In this document: positions 40,356 to 49,601 of the stretch, in pieces
How positions within the stretch are numbered: position 1 is the first letter of the stretch
Layout of the letters: every line of letters starts with the position of its first letter
From: DASYAE01 sp036501535
GTDB taxonomy: Bacteria > Actinomycetota > Actinomycetes > Streptomycetales > Catenulisporaceae
Assembly (NCBI GenBank): GCA_036501535.1
Contig: DASYAE010000003.1
Location: 27,704-91,703 of the forward strand
DNA length: 64,000 bases
Direction of reading: 5' to 3'
Made by a program: the position numbers and the translations under genes
The notes under the pieces: generated by a model
The model's database searches: none
What the model was told of the DNA's origin: nothing
Seen by the model: only the letters and a program-made list of their open reading frames with translations

Positions 40356-41144
40356 ATGCACGTGAGGCTCGGTATCATCGCTGACATCCATGGCAACGAT
40401 GTGGCGCTGCGCGCTGTCCTGAAGGACGCGGATTCCTTCGCGGTGGAGCGCTGGTGGGCGCTCGGCGACCTGGTCCTGTTCGGCCCCCGGCCGGTCGAGG
40501 TCCTCGAGATCCTGCGCAGCCTGCCCCGCATCAGCATGCTGCGCGGGAACACCGACCGGTACGTCCTGACCGGCGAGCAGCCCGAGCCGCACCCGACCGC
40601 GGCCCACGCCGCCGCGAGCGTCGATCTCGTGGAGCGCTACGCGGCGATGGCGGCGGGGATCGGCTGGACCCGCGGAGTGCTGGACCAGGCGGGCCTGCTC
40701 GCCGACCTGATCAGCCTGCCGATGCAGCTGCGGGTGCGCCTGCCGAGCGGGACCGACGTGCTGGGCGTCCACGCCTCGCCCGGGGCCGACGACGGCCCGG
40801 GCATCGAGCCGGACCTCGACGAAGAGCGTCTTCGAGCGCTGCTGGCCGGATGCGGCGCCGACGTCGTGGTCGGCGGCCACACCCATTTCGTCGCCGATCG
40901 CCTGGTCGACGGTGTCCGTGCGCTCAATCCCGGTTCGGTCGGGATGCCCCGTACCTGCGGCACGGCCGGCTGGCTGCTGATCGAGGACGACGGCGACGCG
41001 CCGGTCGTCACCCACCGGTGCGTGTCCTTCGACGTGGACGCCGTGGTCACCGACCTGAACCGGCGGCGGCACCCCAACGCGGAGTTCGTCGGCTCCGTGC
41101 TGACCGGCCGGCGGCCGCTGATGGGGCACGGCTCCGGCGCGTGA
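40356..41144 (+). CDS. Metallophosphoesterase (YfcE-like)
   Basis: This 262-residue enzyme of the calcineurin-like superfamily carries all metal-binding blocks: DIHGN (~residues 10-14), GDLV, GNTD and GGHTH. Bacterial members of this small class are phosphodiesterases with broad substrates. ATG at 40356 is close to the first conserved strand; GTG at 40362 is an alternative. It is convergent with the last gene of the eCIS operon and probably not part of it. Confidence 0.88.
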   Translation: MHVRLGIIADIHGNDVALRAVLKDADSFAVERWWALGDLVLFGPRPVEVLEILRSLPRISMLRGNTDRYVLTGEQPEPHPTAAHAAASVDLVERYAAMAAGIGWTRGVLDQAGLLADLISLPMQLRVRLPSGTDVLGVHASPGADDGPGIEPDLDEERLRALLAGCGADVVVGGHTHFVADRLVDGVRALNPGSVGMPRTCGTAGWLLIEDDGDAPVVTHRCVSFDVDAVVTDLNRRRHPNAEFVGSVLTGRRPLMGHGSGA

Positions 41145-41199
41145 CGGCGCGTCACGGCGCCGCCGGGAGACCTGGTCCCGGCTGGCCCCGGCCGGCTGA

Positions 41200-41631
41200 T
41201 CAGCCCGCTTTCACCGTCGCGTTCGTCGTGATGAACTCGGCCGTTCCCGGCTTCTCGATGACCGGGTCCGGGACCGGGCCGGCCGGCGTCGGCTGCATCG
41301 CCGGCTCCTCGACCGTGAACATCGCGGTGAACTGCCCGCCCTTGATCAGGATCTTGTTGTCGTTGGTCGTCTGCTGGGTCATGTTGGTGGGCAGCAGCGT
41401 CACCGTCAGCATCCCGGTGCCCGGGGTGACGAACGGCGGCGCCGTGTAGACGAGCGGCTCGCGCAGCACCGGCGGCAGCTCGTCGCCGAGCAGGCAGATG
41501 GTCATGTCGACGGCGGTCACCGAGGTCGAGCTGCCGATGAGCGGGACCGGCGCCTCCAGGATGGGGACGATGGCCGGCGGCGGGATGGTGACCTTGATCA
41601 TGTCGTTGGTCCTCATGATGAAGTCGTCCAT
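41200..41631 (-). CDS. Conserved eCIS-associated protein (possible spike-tip factor)
   Basis: This 143-residue protein begins with a Pro-rich stretch (IPPPAIVPILEAPVPLIG). It contains VDMTICLLGDELPP, NDNKILIKGG and GTAEFITTNATVKAG, a pattern I associate with short proteins encoded in eCIS loci and loosely with PAAR-like/DUF4280 tip proteins. No separate PAAR gene is present, so it may do that job. It is the last gene of the operon, 78 bp after the CisA-like gene. The assignment is tentative. Confidence 0.6.
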   Translation of the reverse strand: MDDFIMRTNDMIKVTIPPPAIVPILEAPVPLIGSSTSVTAVDMTICLLGDELPPVLREPLVYTAPPFVTPGTGMLTVTLLPTNMTQQTTNDNKILIKGGQFTAMFTVEEPAMQPTPAGPVPDPVIEKPGTAEFITTNATVKAG

Positions 41632-41709
41632 CGGGCCGCCGCCGTCCTTCCGTCCGGGTTGCCTTGCCTGCTACATGCCTGCTGTGTGCCCTCTGCTGTC
41701 TGCTGTCTG

Positions 41710-43389
41710 TTACGGGAGGCCGAACAGCTCGATCTCGGTGATCGCCACGTCGTCGTTCGTCGATCCCTGATAGACCGCGGTGACCTGGATCTGGATGCTC
41801 TTGATCAGGTCCGCGTGGCTGAGCGAGAACGTCTGCTGCGTCGTCGTGTCCTGCGGTGTGACGGTGTCCGACTCCTGGTTCGAGAAGATCAGGTGCAGCG
41901 AGCTCGGCCGGCCGTCCGCGATGTAGTTGCCGGCGGCGCCGTTGAAGAGGATCAGCTTCCTGAGCGTCACCGGATGCGCGAACGTCACGGTCAGCGTCGG
42001 CTCAGGGCTCGTCGTCCACGGGGCGGACCAGTACGTGTTGGTGAACTCGTCCGAGGCCAGGTTCGCCGGGTGGCCGGCCTCCGACGCGTTCGCGGTGACC
42101 GCGTCCGGGTGGATCGGGCTCAGGTCGTCGCCGATGTCGTTGCTGATCCTCGTCTTGGTCGAGGTGACCGCGCCGTTGATCGCGTTGCGGAACGGCGGGT
42201 AGGCGCCGTACAGGATGCCGCCGAAGATCGCGGCGATCGCGACCACGAGCCGGCCCTTGCGGTAGATCTGCCCGAGCGTGTGCTTGAGGTTGAAGTCCCG
42301 GTCCTTCGGGACGGAGACGGTGCCGGGCTTGCCGGCCTCGCCCGGCTTCAGCTTGACCACTTTGGGGCCGCGGCGCGGCAGGATGCGCCGTAGCAGGCGG
42401 CGCCACCACGAGAGCTTGACCCGCTCGGCCTCGACCAGCGACTCGCCGCACCGGCTGCAGAACTTGCGGGTCGGGATGTTGCCCTCGCCGCAGTTGCCGC
42501 AGATCGCGTCGCCCGGCTGGAGCCGGCGGGTCGACTTGGTCTTGGTCACCGCCAGCGCGCGGGCGCGGGCGACCTGTGGTGCCTGCTCGCGGATCGCCTC
42601 GTCGTCGCCCTGGTTCGCCCGGCCGTCGGCCGTCGCGGACGCGGCGTCCTCGAAGGGGGACGTGCGATAGCCGCGGGTGACCGGGGCTACGAGGGCTGAT
42701 GCCGGCGCGGACCCGGGCGGGGGCGGCGGTGGCGGCGGCACCGCAGGGCGCGGTGGTGCCGGAGGCGGCGGGGGAGGTGCGGCACTCGATCGCGGCGGTG
42801 GGGGCGGCGGAGGCGGCACTGCACCCGCCCGCGGCGGGGGCGGCGGAGGCGGGGGTGCTGCACCGGCCGGGGGCGGCGGGGGCGGAGGCGGCGCGGCGCC
42901 GGGTGCTGGGGGAGGCGGCGGCGGGGGCGGTGCCGCACCGGGCCGCGGCGGCGGTGGGGGAGGCGGCGGCGCGGCAGACCTCGGCGGGCCGGGCGGCGGA
43001 GCCGCAGCGCCGGGCCTCGGCGGGCCGGGAGGGGGCGGGCCGGGCGGCTTCGGCGGGCCCGGGCGCCCGGGCGGCCCCGGAGGCTTCGGCGCGCCGGGCG
43101 CCGCGCCGGGCCCGCCGGGGGCCGCACCGGGTCGGGGCGCGGTCGTCGAAGGCGCGGTCGGGCCTCCGGGCGGCTGCGGGCCGGCGATCAGGACGTTGGT
43201 CGCGTCGACCACGCGCTGCCAGAGGCCCGCCCTGCGCGCCGGAAGCTCGGGCTCCTCCTCCACCTCCGGCTCGGGCGGCGGGGCCTCGACCCGCTGCTTC
43301 TCGCCGGTCCACTCCAGAAAGCTTCCGCAGGACCCGCAGAACGTGTCGTCGTCCGAGTTGCGGTAGCCGCACTTGCGGCAGACAATCAT
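41710..43389 (-). CDS. Zinc-ribbon/polyproline membrane protein, CisA-like
   Basis: This 559-residue protein has an N-terminal zinc ribbon (CRKCGYRNSDDDTFCGSCG), an ~130-residue run of Pro, Gly and Ala, a second zinc ribbon (CGNCGEGNIPTRKFCSRCG), one transmembrane helix (~380-400; LVVAIAAIFGGILYGAY) and a C-terminal galactose-binding-like (discoidin) domain. The layout resembles CisA, a membrane protein reported to be needed for Streptomyces injection particles to contact the membrane. ATGA overlap with the gp7-like gene places it in the operon. Its likely role is to anchor or trigger cytoplasmic particles at the membrane (inference). Confidence 0.8.
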   Translation of the reverse strand: MIVCRKCGYRNSDDDTFCGSCGSFLEWTGEKQRVEAPPPEPEVEEEPELPARRAGLWQRVVDATNVLIAGPQPPGGPTAPSTTAPRPGAAPGGPGAAPGAPKPPGPPGRPGPPKPPGPPPPGPPRPGAAAPPPGPPRSAAPPPPPPPPRPGAAPPPPPPPPAPGAAPPPPPPPPAGAAPPPPPPPPRAGAVPPPPPPPPRSSAAPPPPPPAPPRPAVPPPPPPPPGSAPASALVAPVTRGYRTSPFEDAASATADGRANQGDDEAIREQAPQVARARALAVTKTKSTRRLQPGDAICGNCGEGNIPTRKFCSRCGESLVEAERVKLSWWRRLLRRILPRRGPKVVKLKPGEAGKPGTVSVPKDRDFNLKHTLGQIYRKGRLVVAIAAIFGGILYGAYPPFRNAINGAVTSTKTRISNDIGDDLSPIHPDAVTANASEAGHPANLASDEFTNTYWSAPWTTSPEPTLTVTFAHPVTLRKLILFNGAAGNYIADGRPSSLHLIFSNQESDTVTPQDTTTQQTFSLSHADLIKSIQIQVTAVYQGSTNDDVAITEIELFGLP

Positions 43390-43922
43390 GGCTCGTATAC
43401 CTCCACCGTGTGCGCGACGTGCGCAGGCTTCACCGCCGCGACCAGGTCGCCGATTGCCTTGGGGTCGATCCGCTCGCCGCCGGCCGCGATCCGCACCGCG
43501 AGCGACGGTTCGTCCCGGCCCGGCGGGATCGTGTTCGGCGTCTGCGACCAGATTGTGCCACCACTGTCGTGCACTTCCACCGCGCCGCCGGTGACCAGTT
43601 CCAGCATTTCGCGCATCCCGGCCAGGGTGCCCGCCTGCCGGTACAGCACGGCCGAGCGGGCCACCGCCTCGCGCTGCAGGCGCAGCGGCCAGTTCTCGTC
43701 CAGCACCGTGCCGAACCACTCGGCGAGCCAGAACAGGAAGTCGTCCGGCGCCAGCATCGGATCGACGTACGCGCCGATGCAGTCGAGCGCCGAGATGGCC
43801 GGGGCCAGCACGTCGTCCAACGCCTCGGTCCACTGCATGGCGACCGGGTCCTCCTGATACACCGCCGGCATCAGGCTGCCGATGGTGTAGGGCGTGCCCA
43901 GCCCCGGGACGCCGAGCCTCAT
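43386..43922 (-). CDS. eCIS baseplate wedge protein, tail protein I/gp7-like (Pvc12-like)
   Basis: This 178-residue protein has the phage P2 gpI-type start (LGTPYTIGSLMPAVYQEDPVAMQWTEALDDVLAPA) and the conserved FLFWLAEWFGTVLDENWP and RQAGTLAGMREMLELVTG. In contractile systems this protein joins the baseplate wedge with the gp6-like component, which is encoded immediately upstream (1-bp spacing). It overlaps the CisA-like gene by 4 bp. Confidence 0.87.
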   Translation of the reverse strand: MRLGVPGLGTPYTIGSLMPAVYQEDPVAMQWTEALDDVLAPAISALDCIGAYVDPMLAPDDFLFWLAEWFGTVLDENWPLRLQREAVARSAVLYRQAGTLAGMREMLELVTGGAVEVHDSGGTIWSQTPNTIPPGRDEPSLAVRIAAGGERIDPKAIGDLVAAVKPAHVAHTVEVYEP

Positions 43923-43923
43923 C

Positions 43924-45939
43924 TCAGACCCCTTCTACCCTGACCTGGTGCTTGTAGGAGAACACCAGGCTGTTCGGATCCAGCTCGATCCGGGCCGCCT
44001 CCCGGCCGCGCACCCCGGTCACCGGGTCCGCGCTGAACAGCCGCACGTCCTCGACCATCTCCAGGCCGTGCACCCGCTGCAGCCGGCCGAAGATCTCCCC
44101 GGCCTGCACCGGCCGGCCGAACGGCCAGCCCTCGCCCTCCGGCCCGCCGCCGGTCAGCGGGCTGAGGAAGGTGTACAGCTCGCGCAGCGCGTCGTCGCGC
44201 ACCCGGTCGGTGTTCACCCGCGGCCGGGCCACGAGCCGGGCCACCACGGTGATGCCGCGGTACAGCGGCGGCTCGACCACGATCCGGGTGCCGATCACCC
44301 GCACCTCCTCGAGCCGCTCGGCGACCCGCGCCAGCGTCTCCCGCGGCGGGATCAGGTTCTCGAACAGGATCACCCCGGCCTCGGCCGGCGCGGCCGGGAC
44401 CATCAGGATCCTGACGGCGCCGGGGGAGACCCCGGCGGTGCCGGCCGACACGCACCGCACCCGGGCCACGTCCGGGGCCGCCTCGCGGGCCAGCACCTCG
44501 TAGTCCTCGGAGGTCACCGCGCGGTTGCGGGCGCGCAGCAGCAGCGGGCCGCGCCGGCGCGCCTCCTCCAGCGTCTCGCCGTCCACGCCGCCCTGCGCCT
44601 GGTGCCGGTTCTCCACGGCCGAGACGAACGGCAGCGAGGACTTCAGGGTCCGGATGGCGCCGGCCGCGACGTTGCCGCGCACGCCGCCGCCGGTCGCGTA
44701 CCGGCGGATCCGCACCCTGACGCCCTTGTCCGGCACCGCGCCGTAGTGCCGCACGGTCCCGCCGGCCTCGCGCACCGCCGGACCGAACAGGACGAGTCCT
44801 GACACGGCGTCGAGGCAGAAGTGCCGGTCCAGCGGCCCGCTGTCGGCGAAGTGCTCGACCTCGGACCAGTCCGTCCAGCCGTCCGCGGACGAGGTCTGCA
44901 CCACCGGCCGCTCGTACCCGGCAAGCACCGGCCGGCGCCGCACCGGGAACTGCTGCCCCGGCACGCCCTCGGCCTCGCCCAGGTCCTCCTGCGCCACCGG
45001 CTCCGCGTTGACCGCGTCCACCGTCCCGCCGACCGTGCACGCGGTGATGCCCTGCACCACCGGCGACTCGGAGTACGGCGGCTGGCCCTCTTCGGGCTCG
45101 ATGATGCGGGCCCTGATCCAGCCGGCCCGGTCCCCGCCGATCACGCTCGCCGAGTGCGTGTCGGGCAGGTGCACGATGATCGACCCGTCCGTGTTCAGGC
45201 CGCCGGTGCTGTCGAGCCCGGTCTCGCACTCGGTCCACTTCCCGGCCGCCCACGCCTCCCAGACCAGCGGCGGGTGCTTCGGGTTCACGCCGACGCCCTT
45301 CATGCTGCCGCGGAAGTCGAGCCGCACCGCGCCGCCGGGGATCGGGTCGCTCAGGCCCAGCTGCAGCGTGTCGCCGAGCTGCGGCCGCGGCCGGAACGCC
45401 GGGAACGCGGTGCCGTCGAGCAGCTCGCGGGTGCGGTCCACGCCGGGCGCGTCGAAGTCCGGCTTCGCGTCCTCCGGCTCGCCGGGGCCCGGGTTCTGCA
45501 CGGCGGTCTCCGCCGTCTCGTCCGGGATGCGCACCCGCTGCAGCGAGCACGGCGGCACGGCCAGGTCGTCCCGGGTCACGAACACCACCGACTCGGCGGT
45601 CGGCGTGCGCAGCGTGCCGACCCGGGTGCCCGCCGCCACGGTGATCGTGGCGGTGGTCGGGCTGGAGAGCCAGAAGGTCACCCCGGCCCTGGCCGGCGTC
45701 GGCGGCAGCATCCGCAGGCCGATGAGGTCCAGGAAGGTGATGTGCAGCCGGTCCGGCACCCGGTTGAGCCGGTACAGCAGCTGGTCGGTCATGTACGCGA
45801 AGGTCTCGATCAGGGTGACGCCGGGGTCGGAGACGTTGTGGTCGGTCCACTCCGGGCAGCGCTTCTGCACGAGGCGCTTGGCCTCGTCCACCAGGTCCTG
45901 GAACCGGCGGTCGTCGAGATCGGGGGCGGGCAGTGCCAT
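43924..45939 (-). CDS. eCIS baseplate protein, gp6/J-like (Pvc11-like)
   Basis: This 671-residue protein matches the putative baseplate assembly family (TIGR02243/gp6-like): EWTDHNVSDPGVTLIETFAYMTDQLLYRLN near the start and VTSEDYEVLAREAAPDVARV, IVVEPPLYRGITVVARLVAR later. The start at 45939 follows the gp25 stop by 1 bp; a GTG inside the gp25 gene (45957) is less likely. It forms the wedge ring of the baseplate with the gp7-like and gp25-like subunits. Confidence 0.9.
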   Translation of the reverse strand: MALPAPDLDDRRFQDLVDEAKRLVQKRCPEWTDHNVSDPGVTLIETFAYMTDQLLYRLNRVPDRLHITFLDLIGLRMLPPTPARAGVTFWLSSPTTATITVAAGTRVGTLRTPTAESVVFVTRDDLAVPPCSLQRVRIPDETAETAVQNPGPGEPEDAKPDFDAPGVDRTRELLDGTAFPAFRPRPQLGDTLQLGLSDPIPGGAVRLDFRGSMKGVGVNPKHPPLVWEAWAAGKWTECETGLDSTGGLNTDGSIIVHLPDTHSASVIGGDRAGWIRARIIEPEEGQPPYSESPVVQGITACTVGGTVDAVNAEPVAQEDLGEAEGVPGQQFPVRRRPVLAGYERPVVQTSSADGWTDWSEVEHFADSGPLDRHFCLDAVSGLVLFGPAVREAGGTVRHYGAVPDKGVRVRIRRYATGGGVRGNVAAGAIRTLKSSLPFVSAVENRHQAQGGVDGETLEEARRRGPLLLRARNRAVTSEDYEVLAREAAPDVARVRCVSAGTAGVSPGAVRILMVPAAPAEAGVILFENLIPPRETLARVAERLEEVRVIGTRIVVEPPLYRGITVVARLVARPRVNTDRVRDDALRELYTFLSPLTGGGPEGEGWPFGRPVQAGEIFGRLQRVHGLEMVEDVRLFSADPVTGVRGREAARIELDPNSLVFSYKHQVRVEGV

Positions 45940-45940
45940 G

Positions 45941-46378
45941 TCAGTCCGCGACCTCACCGTGCTCGGGGATGGTGTAGAACGGGAAGACCAGGTTGCGTGG
46001 GCTGTTGGTGGCCACCACGTCGTACCAGATGTCGATGTAGAGCAGCCCGTCCTGGTCGCCGTCCGGATAGACCACGACGTCGGTGACGGCCGCGCGCGGC
46101 TCCCACAGCTCCAGCGAGGACCTCACCTCGCGCGCGATGACCGCGAGGTTCTCCGTCCCGGTGCCGCCGAACACGTGGTCGCGCAGCTTGCTGCCCCACG
46201 CGGGCCGCATCGGCCGCTCGCCCGGATAGGTGGCCAGGATCAGCCGCATCGCCTGCTCGATCTTCTCCGCGCCGCGCGCCACGGCCACCGAGCCGGACGG
46301 GTCGAAGCCCATCGGGAAGGACCAGCCGGCCCCCGCGAAATCGATCGGCCCGGCTCCGGGCGCCACAGTGTCGGTCAT
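45941..46378 (-). CDS. eCIS baseplate wedge protein, gp25-like (Pvc9-like)
   Basis: This 145-residue protein belongs to the GPW_gp25 family: EKIEQAMRLILATYPGERPM and WGSKLRDHVFGGTG followed by EVRSSLELWEPRAAVTDVVV. gp25 proteins nucleate sheath assembly on the baseplate. The start at 46378 lies 11 bp after the VgrG-like stop, with a GGGGGCGG ribosome site. Confidence 0.9.
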   Translation of the reverse strand: MTDTVAPGAGPIDFAGAGWSFPMGFDPSGSVAVARGAEKIEQAMRLILATYPGERPMRPAWGSKLRDHVFGGTGTENLAVIAREVRSSLELWEPRAAVTDVVVYPDGDQDGLLYIDIWYDVVATNSPRNLVFPFYTIPEHGEVAD

Positions 46379-46389
46379 CGCCGCCCCCT

Positions 46390-48234
46390 TCAGTTCAGCG
46401 TGATGCTCGTGCCCTTGAGGGCGAGCGTCCCGCTGCTTTGGATGTTCAGTGACGTCTGGGCCTTGATGGTCAGGTTGTCCCCGCCGTCGATGGTCATGGT
46501 TCCGCCCTCTCCGGCCTGGATGTTGACCGTGCCCGCGTCCGAGCACTTGATCGTGATCTGGCCCGGGCTCTGCGGGGCGCAGGAGATCACGACCGTGCCC
46601 TGGACCACGTCGATGGCGAGGCCCACCGAGCCGTCCGAGGTGCCGAGCGCGATCTGGGACTGCGTGGGCTTCGCGCCGTCGCCCGGCGGCATCTCGTCGT
46701 GGAAGGCGAGCATGTTGCCCGAGGCCGAGACGAAGCCCCGCCGGACCACCGCCGCGGACTCCCCGGTGGCCTGCACCGCGTCGCCGCCGAGGGTGTACTT
46801 GCTGCGGTTGTCGATGATCCCGCCGATCACGTAGGGCCGGCGCGGATCGCCGGACTCGAAGCCGACCAGCACCTGGTCGCCGACCTCGGGCATGTACAGC
46901 GCGCCGCTGCGCGGCCCGGCGCCGGCCTGGACCACCGGCGCCCAGTCGGACTCGTAGTCGGGCGAGAGCACCGGCAGGGTCACCTTCACCCGCGCGTTGG
47001 TGCCGTTGATGTTGGTGACCACGCCGCACATCACGCCGGGCACGCTCGCCTGGGTCGCCTGCGTCCCGCCGAGCGAGGTCAGGCCGAGCAGCGAGCGGTC
47101 GTGCCGGCCGCTGGCCGCGAACTCGGTGCGGTAGCCGCCCTCCTTGAGCCGGAAGACGTGCTGCGCCCGGGTGACCATCCAGGTGGCCGGGAACTGGGAC
47201 GACAGGCCGGCGATCTGCACCGGCTTGCCGGCCTGGATCCCGGGCGCGCCGAGCGCGTAGCCCTCGGCCTCGCCGAACGTGCTGGCCCGGTGCTCGTTCA
47301 GGCCGCCGGCCATCGCGGTCGCCGCGCTGTCGGCGGTGGAGCCGCTGCCGACCGGGCGGTGCAACACGAACGCGGTGCTGCTCGGCGGCGGCCCGAGCTG
47401 GTCCGAGACCGGCGAGGGGGACGGCGCCGGGTCGCCGCCGCCGGAGTTCCCGCCGAACGCGTCGGCGACCGACTCGGGCGTGGTCTGGCCGGGGTCGGAC
47501 ACCGAGCCGGTGGTGGCGCCGGAGACCGCCGAGACCACCTTGGCCTGCAGCGGGTCCCACACCCGCACCTCGACGTTCGGGGTGAGGTTCCCGGCGGTGA
47601 TCCGCGGCGAGAACGACTTCAGGTTGTCGTTCAGCGACAGCTGGTACGGCTGGCCGCCCGCGCCGTCGATCGAGGAGGCCTTCCGGAAGCCGAACTTGCC
47701 GTCCTCGACGGCGATCTCGTACCCGATCTCGGAAGCGCGCTGCTTGAGGAACTCCCAGTCGGTCTGGTCGTACTGCGGCAGGTGGTCGTGCACCACGTCG
47801 GTCGGGGTGATGTCGCCGACGTCGAGCCCTGCGTCGCTCGCGATCTGCTGGGCGACGTCGGAGTCCGACATGTTGACGAAGGCACGGGTGCGCCGCAGCC
47901 GCTGCAGCCGGTGGCCGACGTCGTAGCCGCGCACCGTGGTCATGCCGGTGTAGTCGTCGTAGTGGCCCTCGAAGGCGGTCACCTCGCCCTTGATCAGCTG
48001 GGTGCTCTGGCCGCCGTCCCCGTCCGGCCCGGAGTCCGAGGCCTCGATCACGATCTGCGCGCCGACCGTGACGCCGCCGGTCGTGAGGTCGTCGTCCGTC
48101 ACGCCGACGAAGGCGAGTTCGAACATCCCCGGCAGGTGCAGGTGGGTCTCCACCGAGATCTGGTGCAACTGCTGGAGCAGCATGGCGGCGAGCGGGGAGC
48201 CGCCCACCGTCACGGACGGCTCGGCCCCGGTCAC
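46390..48234 (-). CDS. eCIS spike protein, VgrG-like (Pvc8-like)
   Basis: This 614-residue spike has gp27-like N-terminal domains (residues ~10-400; DWEFLKQRASEIGYEIAVEDG), an OB-fold (PDYESDWAPVVQAGAG; GDQVLVGFESGDPRRPYVIGG) and a C-terminal beta-helix needle with Gly/Thr/Ile repeats ending LALKGTSITLN. GTG at 48234 overlaps the LysM-gene stop (GTGA). An acidic Pro/Ser linker sits near residue 265. The trimer tips the tube and pierces the target; no separate toxin domain is fused to its end. Confidence 0.92.
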   Translation of the reverse strand: MTGAEPSVTVGGSPLAAMLLQQLHQISVETHLHLPGMFELAFVGVTDDDLTTGGVTVGAQIVIEASDSGPDGDGGQSTQLIKGEVTAFEGHYDDYTGMTTVRGYDVGHRLQRLRRTRAFVNMSDSDVAQQIASDAGLDVGDITPTDVVHDHLPQYDQTDWEFLKQRASEIGYEIAVEDGKFGFRKASSIDGAGGQPYQLSLNDNLKSFSPRITAGNLTPNVEVRVWDPLQAKVVSAVSGATTGSVSDPGQTTPESVADAFGGNSGGGDPAPSPSPVSDQLGPPPSSTAFVLHRPVGSGSTADSAATAMAGGLNEHRASTFGEAEGYALGAPGIQAGKPVQIAGLSSQFPATWMVTRAQHVFRLKEGGYRTEFAASGRHDRSLLGLTSLGGTQATQASVPGVMCGVVTNINGTNARVKVTLPVLSPDYESDWAPVVQAGAGPRSGALYMPEVGDQVLVGFESGDPRRPYVIGGIIDNRSKYTLGGDAVQATGESAAVVRRGFVSASGNMLAFHDEMPPGDGAKPTQSQIALGTSDGSVGLAIDVVQGTVVISCAPQSPGQITIKCSDAGTVNIQAGEGGTMTIDGGDNLTIKAQTSLNIQSSGTLALKGTSITLN

Positions 48235-49013
48235 CGGTCGGCTCCGGGCACGATCGTGCCTGCCGCCAGCTCGTCCTGCTCGGGAAGGAACAGCATCGTG
48301 CCGGGCTTCATCCGCAGCGGGTCGTCGACCCCGTTGGCCCGCGCGATCTGCCGCCAGGCCCCGGGGCGGCCGTAGTTCGCCGCGGCCAGCGCGGGCAGCC
48401 GGTCGCTGCTGTCGAGCATCCGGGTGCGCCGGCCGGACGGCCCGCCCGAGGTGGGGTTGGTCGGCCTCAGCGCCTTCGCCCGGTCCTGGTACAGGCCGAG
48501 GTTGACCTCGGCCCGGATCGGCGTGCCGTCCGGGGCGAAGCGGGTGTAGGTGACGTCGACCTTGCGCAGGTAGACCGGGAAGTTCTGCTGCACGCCCCAG
48601 CTGAACTGCTGGTTGCCCCAGGTGAACGTCAGGTTGACCGGATACGACGGCGTCTTCTTCTTGGCCTGCTGCTGGTTGCCCCCGCCGATGTCGGATCCCG
48701 CGAGCGGGTCCCCCGTCTGGGTCACCGGGTAGCTCCAGATGATCAGGGTGTCGCAGACCTTCTTGAGATCGCGGCCGGTGAACACGATCTTGCTCACGCC
48801 GATCTCGACGAAGCCGAGGGCCTTGATCTGGTCCTCCGCGGAGGCGCCGCTCGTCATCGTGGTCTGGTGGCTGTGGCCGAACGTGATCTTCTCCGGGTTG
48901 TACGCGAACTGGACGATCTTCAGCTCGTTGGTCTGCAGGTTCGGCGGCCAGTCCTTGGTCAGCGTCGCCAGGGGCTGCAGGCCCTGCGTCGCCGATCCGG
49001 GAGTCGTACTCAT
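48231..49013 (-). CDS. eCIS LysM-domain tube-baseplate adaptor (Pvc7-like)
   Basis: This 260-residue protein has an N-terminal beta domain (ELKIVQFAYNPEKITFGHSH; NPEKI is typical) and a C-terminal LysM segment (SSDRLPALAAANYGRPGAWRQIARANGVDDPLRMKPGT in part). Such proteins (gp53/Pvc7-like) connect the tube to the spike hub. ATGA overlap with the tube gene upstream and GTGA overlap with VgrG downstream show strict co-translation. Confidence 0.9.
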   Translation of the reverse strand: MSTTPGSATQGLQPLATLTKDWPPNLQTNELKIVQFAYNPEKITFGHSHQTTMTSGASAEDQIKALGFVEIGVSKIVFTGRDLKKVCDTLIIWSYPVTQTGDPLAGSDIGGGNQQQAKKKTPSYPVNLTFTWGNQQFSWGVQQNFPVYLRKVDVTYTRFAPDGTPIRAEVNLGLYQDRAKALRPTNPTSGGPSGRRTRMLDSSDRLPALAAANYGRPGAWRQIARANGVDDPLRMKPGTMLFLPEQDELAAGTIVPGADR

Positions 49014-49567
49014 TCCGGCCTCAGGAATCCGCTGTGGTTGAGCACGAGGGTCTCGGAGGCGACGTCGGTGCCCTTCGCACTGAGCGACGGACCGGTCCAC
49101 GAGGACGGGAACGCGTTGTCGAGCAGCCAGCTGGCCGCGACCATGCCCATGACGTCGTGCAGCTCGATGTTCACGAACGAGCCCTCATAGGGTCCGCCGG
49201 TGCCGTCCATCCACTCGTCGGCCACGTCCTGCAGCCAGTCCTGCACCGTGTCCGACTTCTGCCGCTCGACCGCGCGCTTCAGCGTCACCTGCGGGTAGAC
49301 GACCTGCTGCGGCATCGCGTACACCTGGCCGTAGTCGCCGCCCGAGCGGATCTCCTCGTACTTGAACTCCACCTTCAGGCCCTCGCAGGAGGTCCACTCG
49401 CCGAGGTCGTACTGCGGGTCGGACGGCTCGCCGATGCGCACCGAAAAGCGCATCGACATGGCGATGGGGCGGAAGCTGCTGAACATGGACGCAAGGCCCC
49501 GGGCGCCGGACATCGCGGTGGAGGCCGCCCCCGCACCGGACATCGTGCCCATTATCGTCGCGGTCAC
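49010..49567 (-). CDS. eCIS tube-family protein (T4 gp19-like), copy 4
   Basis: This 185-residue protein has the T4_gp19/tail-tube fold: FSVRIGEPSDPQYDLGEWTSCEGLKVEF (in part), then YPQVTLKRAVERQKSDTVQDWL and the terminal VASETLVLNHSGF. The first ~37 residues are Met/Ala/Ser-rich and variable; an inner ATG (MSMRF) is possible. It is encoded next to the adaptor and is probably a tube-initiator (Pvc5/Cis-type) rather than the bulk tube. Confidence 0.85.
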   Translation of the reverse strand: MTATIMGTMSGAGAASTAMSGARGLASMFSSFRPIAMSMRFSVRIGEPSDPQYDLGEWTSCEGLKVEFKYEEIRSGGDYGQVYAMPQQVVYPQVTLKRAVERQKSDTVQDWLQDVADEWMDGTGGPYEGSFVNIELHDVMGMVAASWLLDNAFPSSWTGPSLSAKGTDVASETLVLNHSGFLRPE

Positions 49568-49601
49568 TGATCGATCCCTTCCTAGGTGTCTGCCGGTGCG
49601 C

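Noticed and set aside
41140..41156. Terminator between the phosphoesterase and the eCIS operon
   Set aside because: CGTGAC/GTCACG is only a 6-bp stem that includes the stop codon; too weak to call.
42700..43130. GC-rich repeat tract read as a mini-satellite
   Set aside because: It encodes the polyproline segment of the CisA-like protein; repetition follows from the Pro codons.
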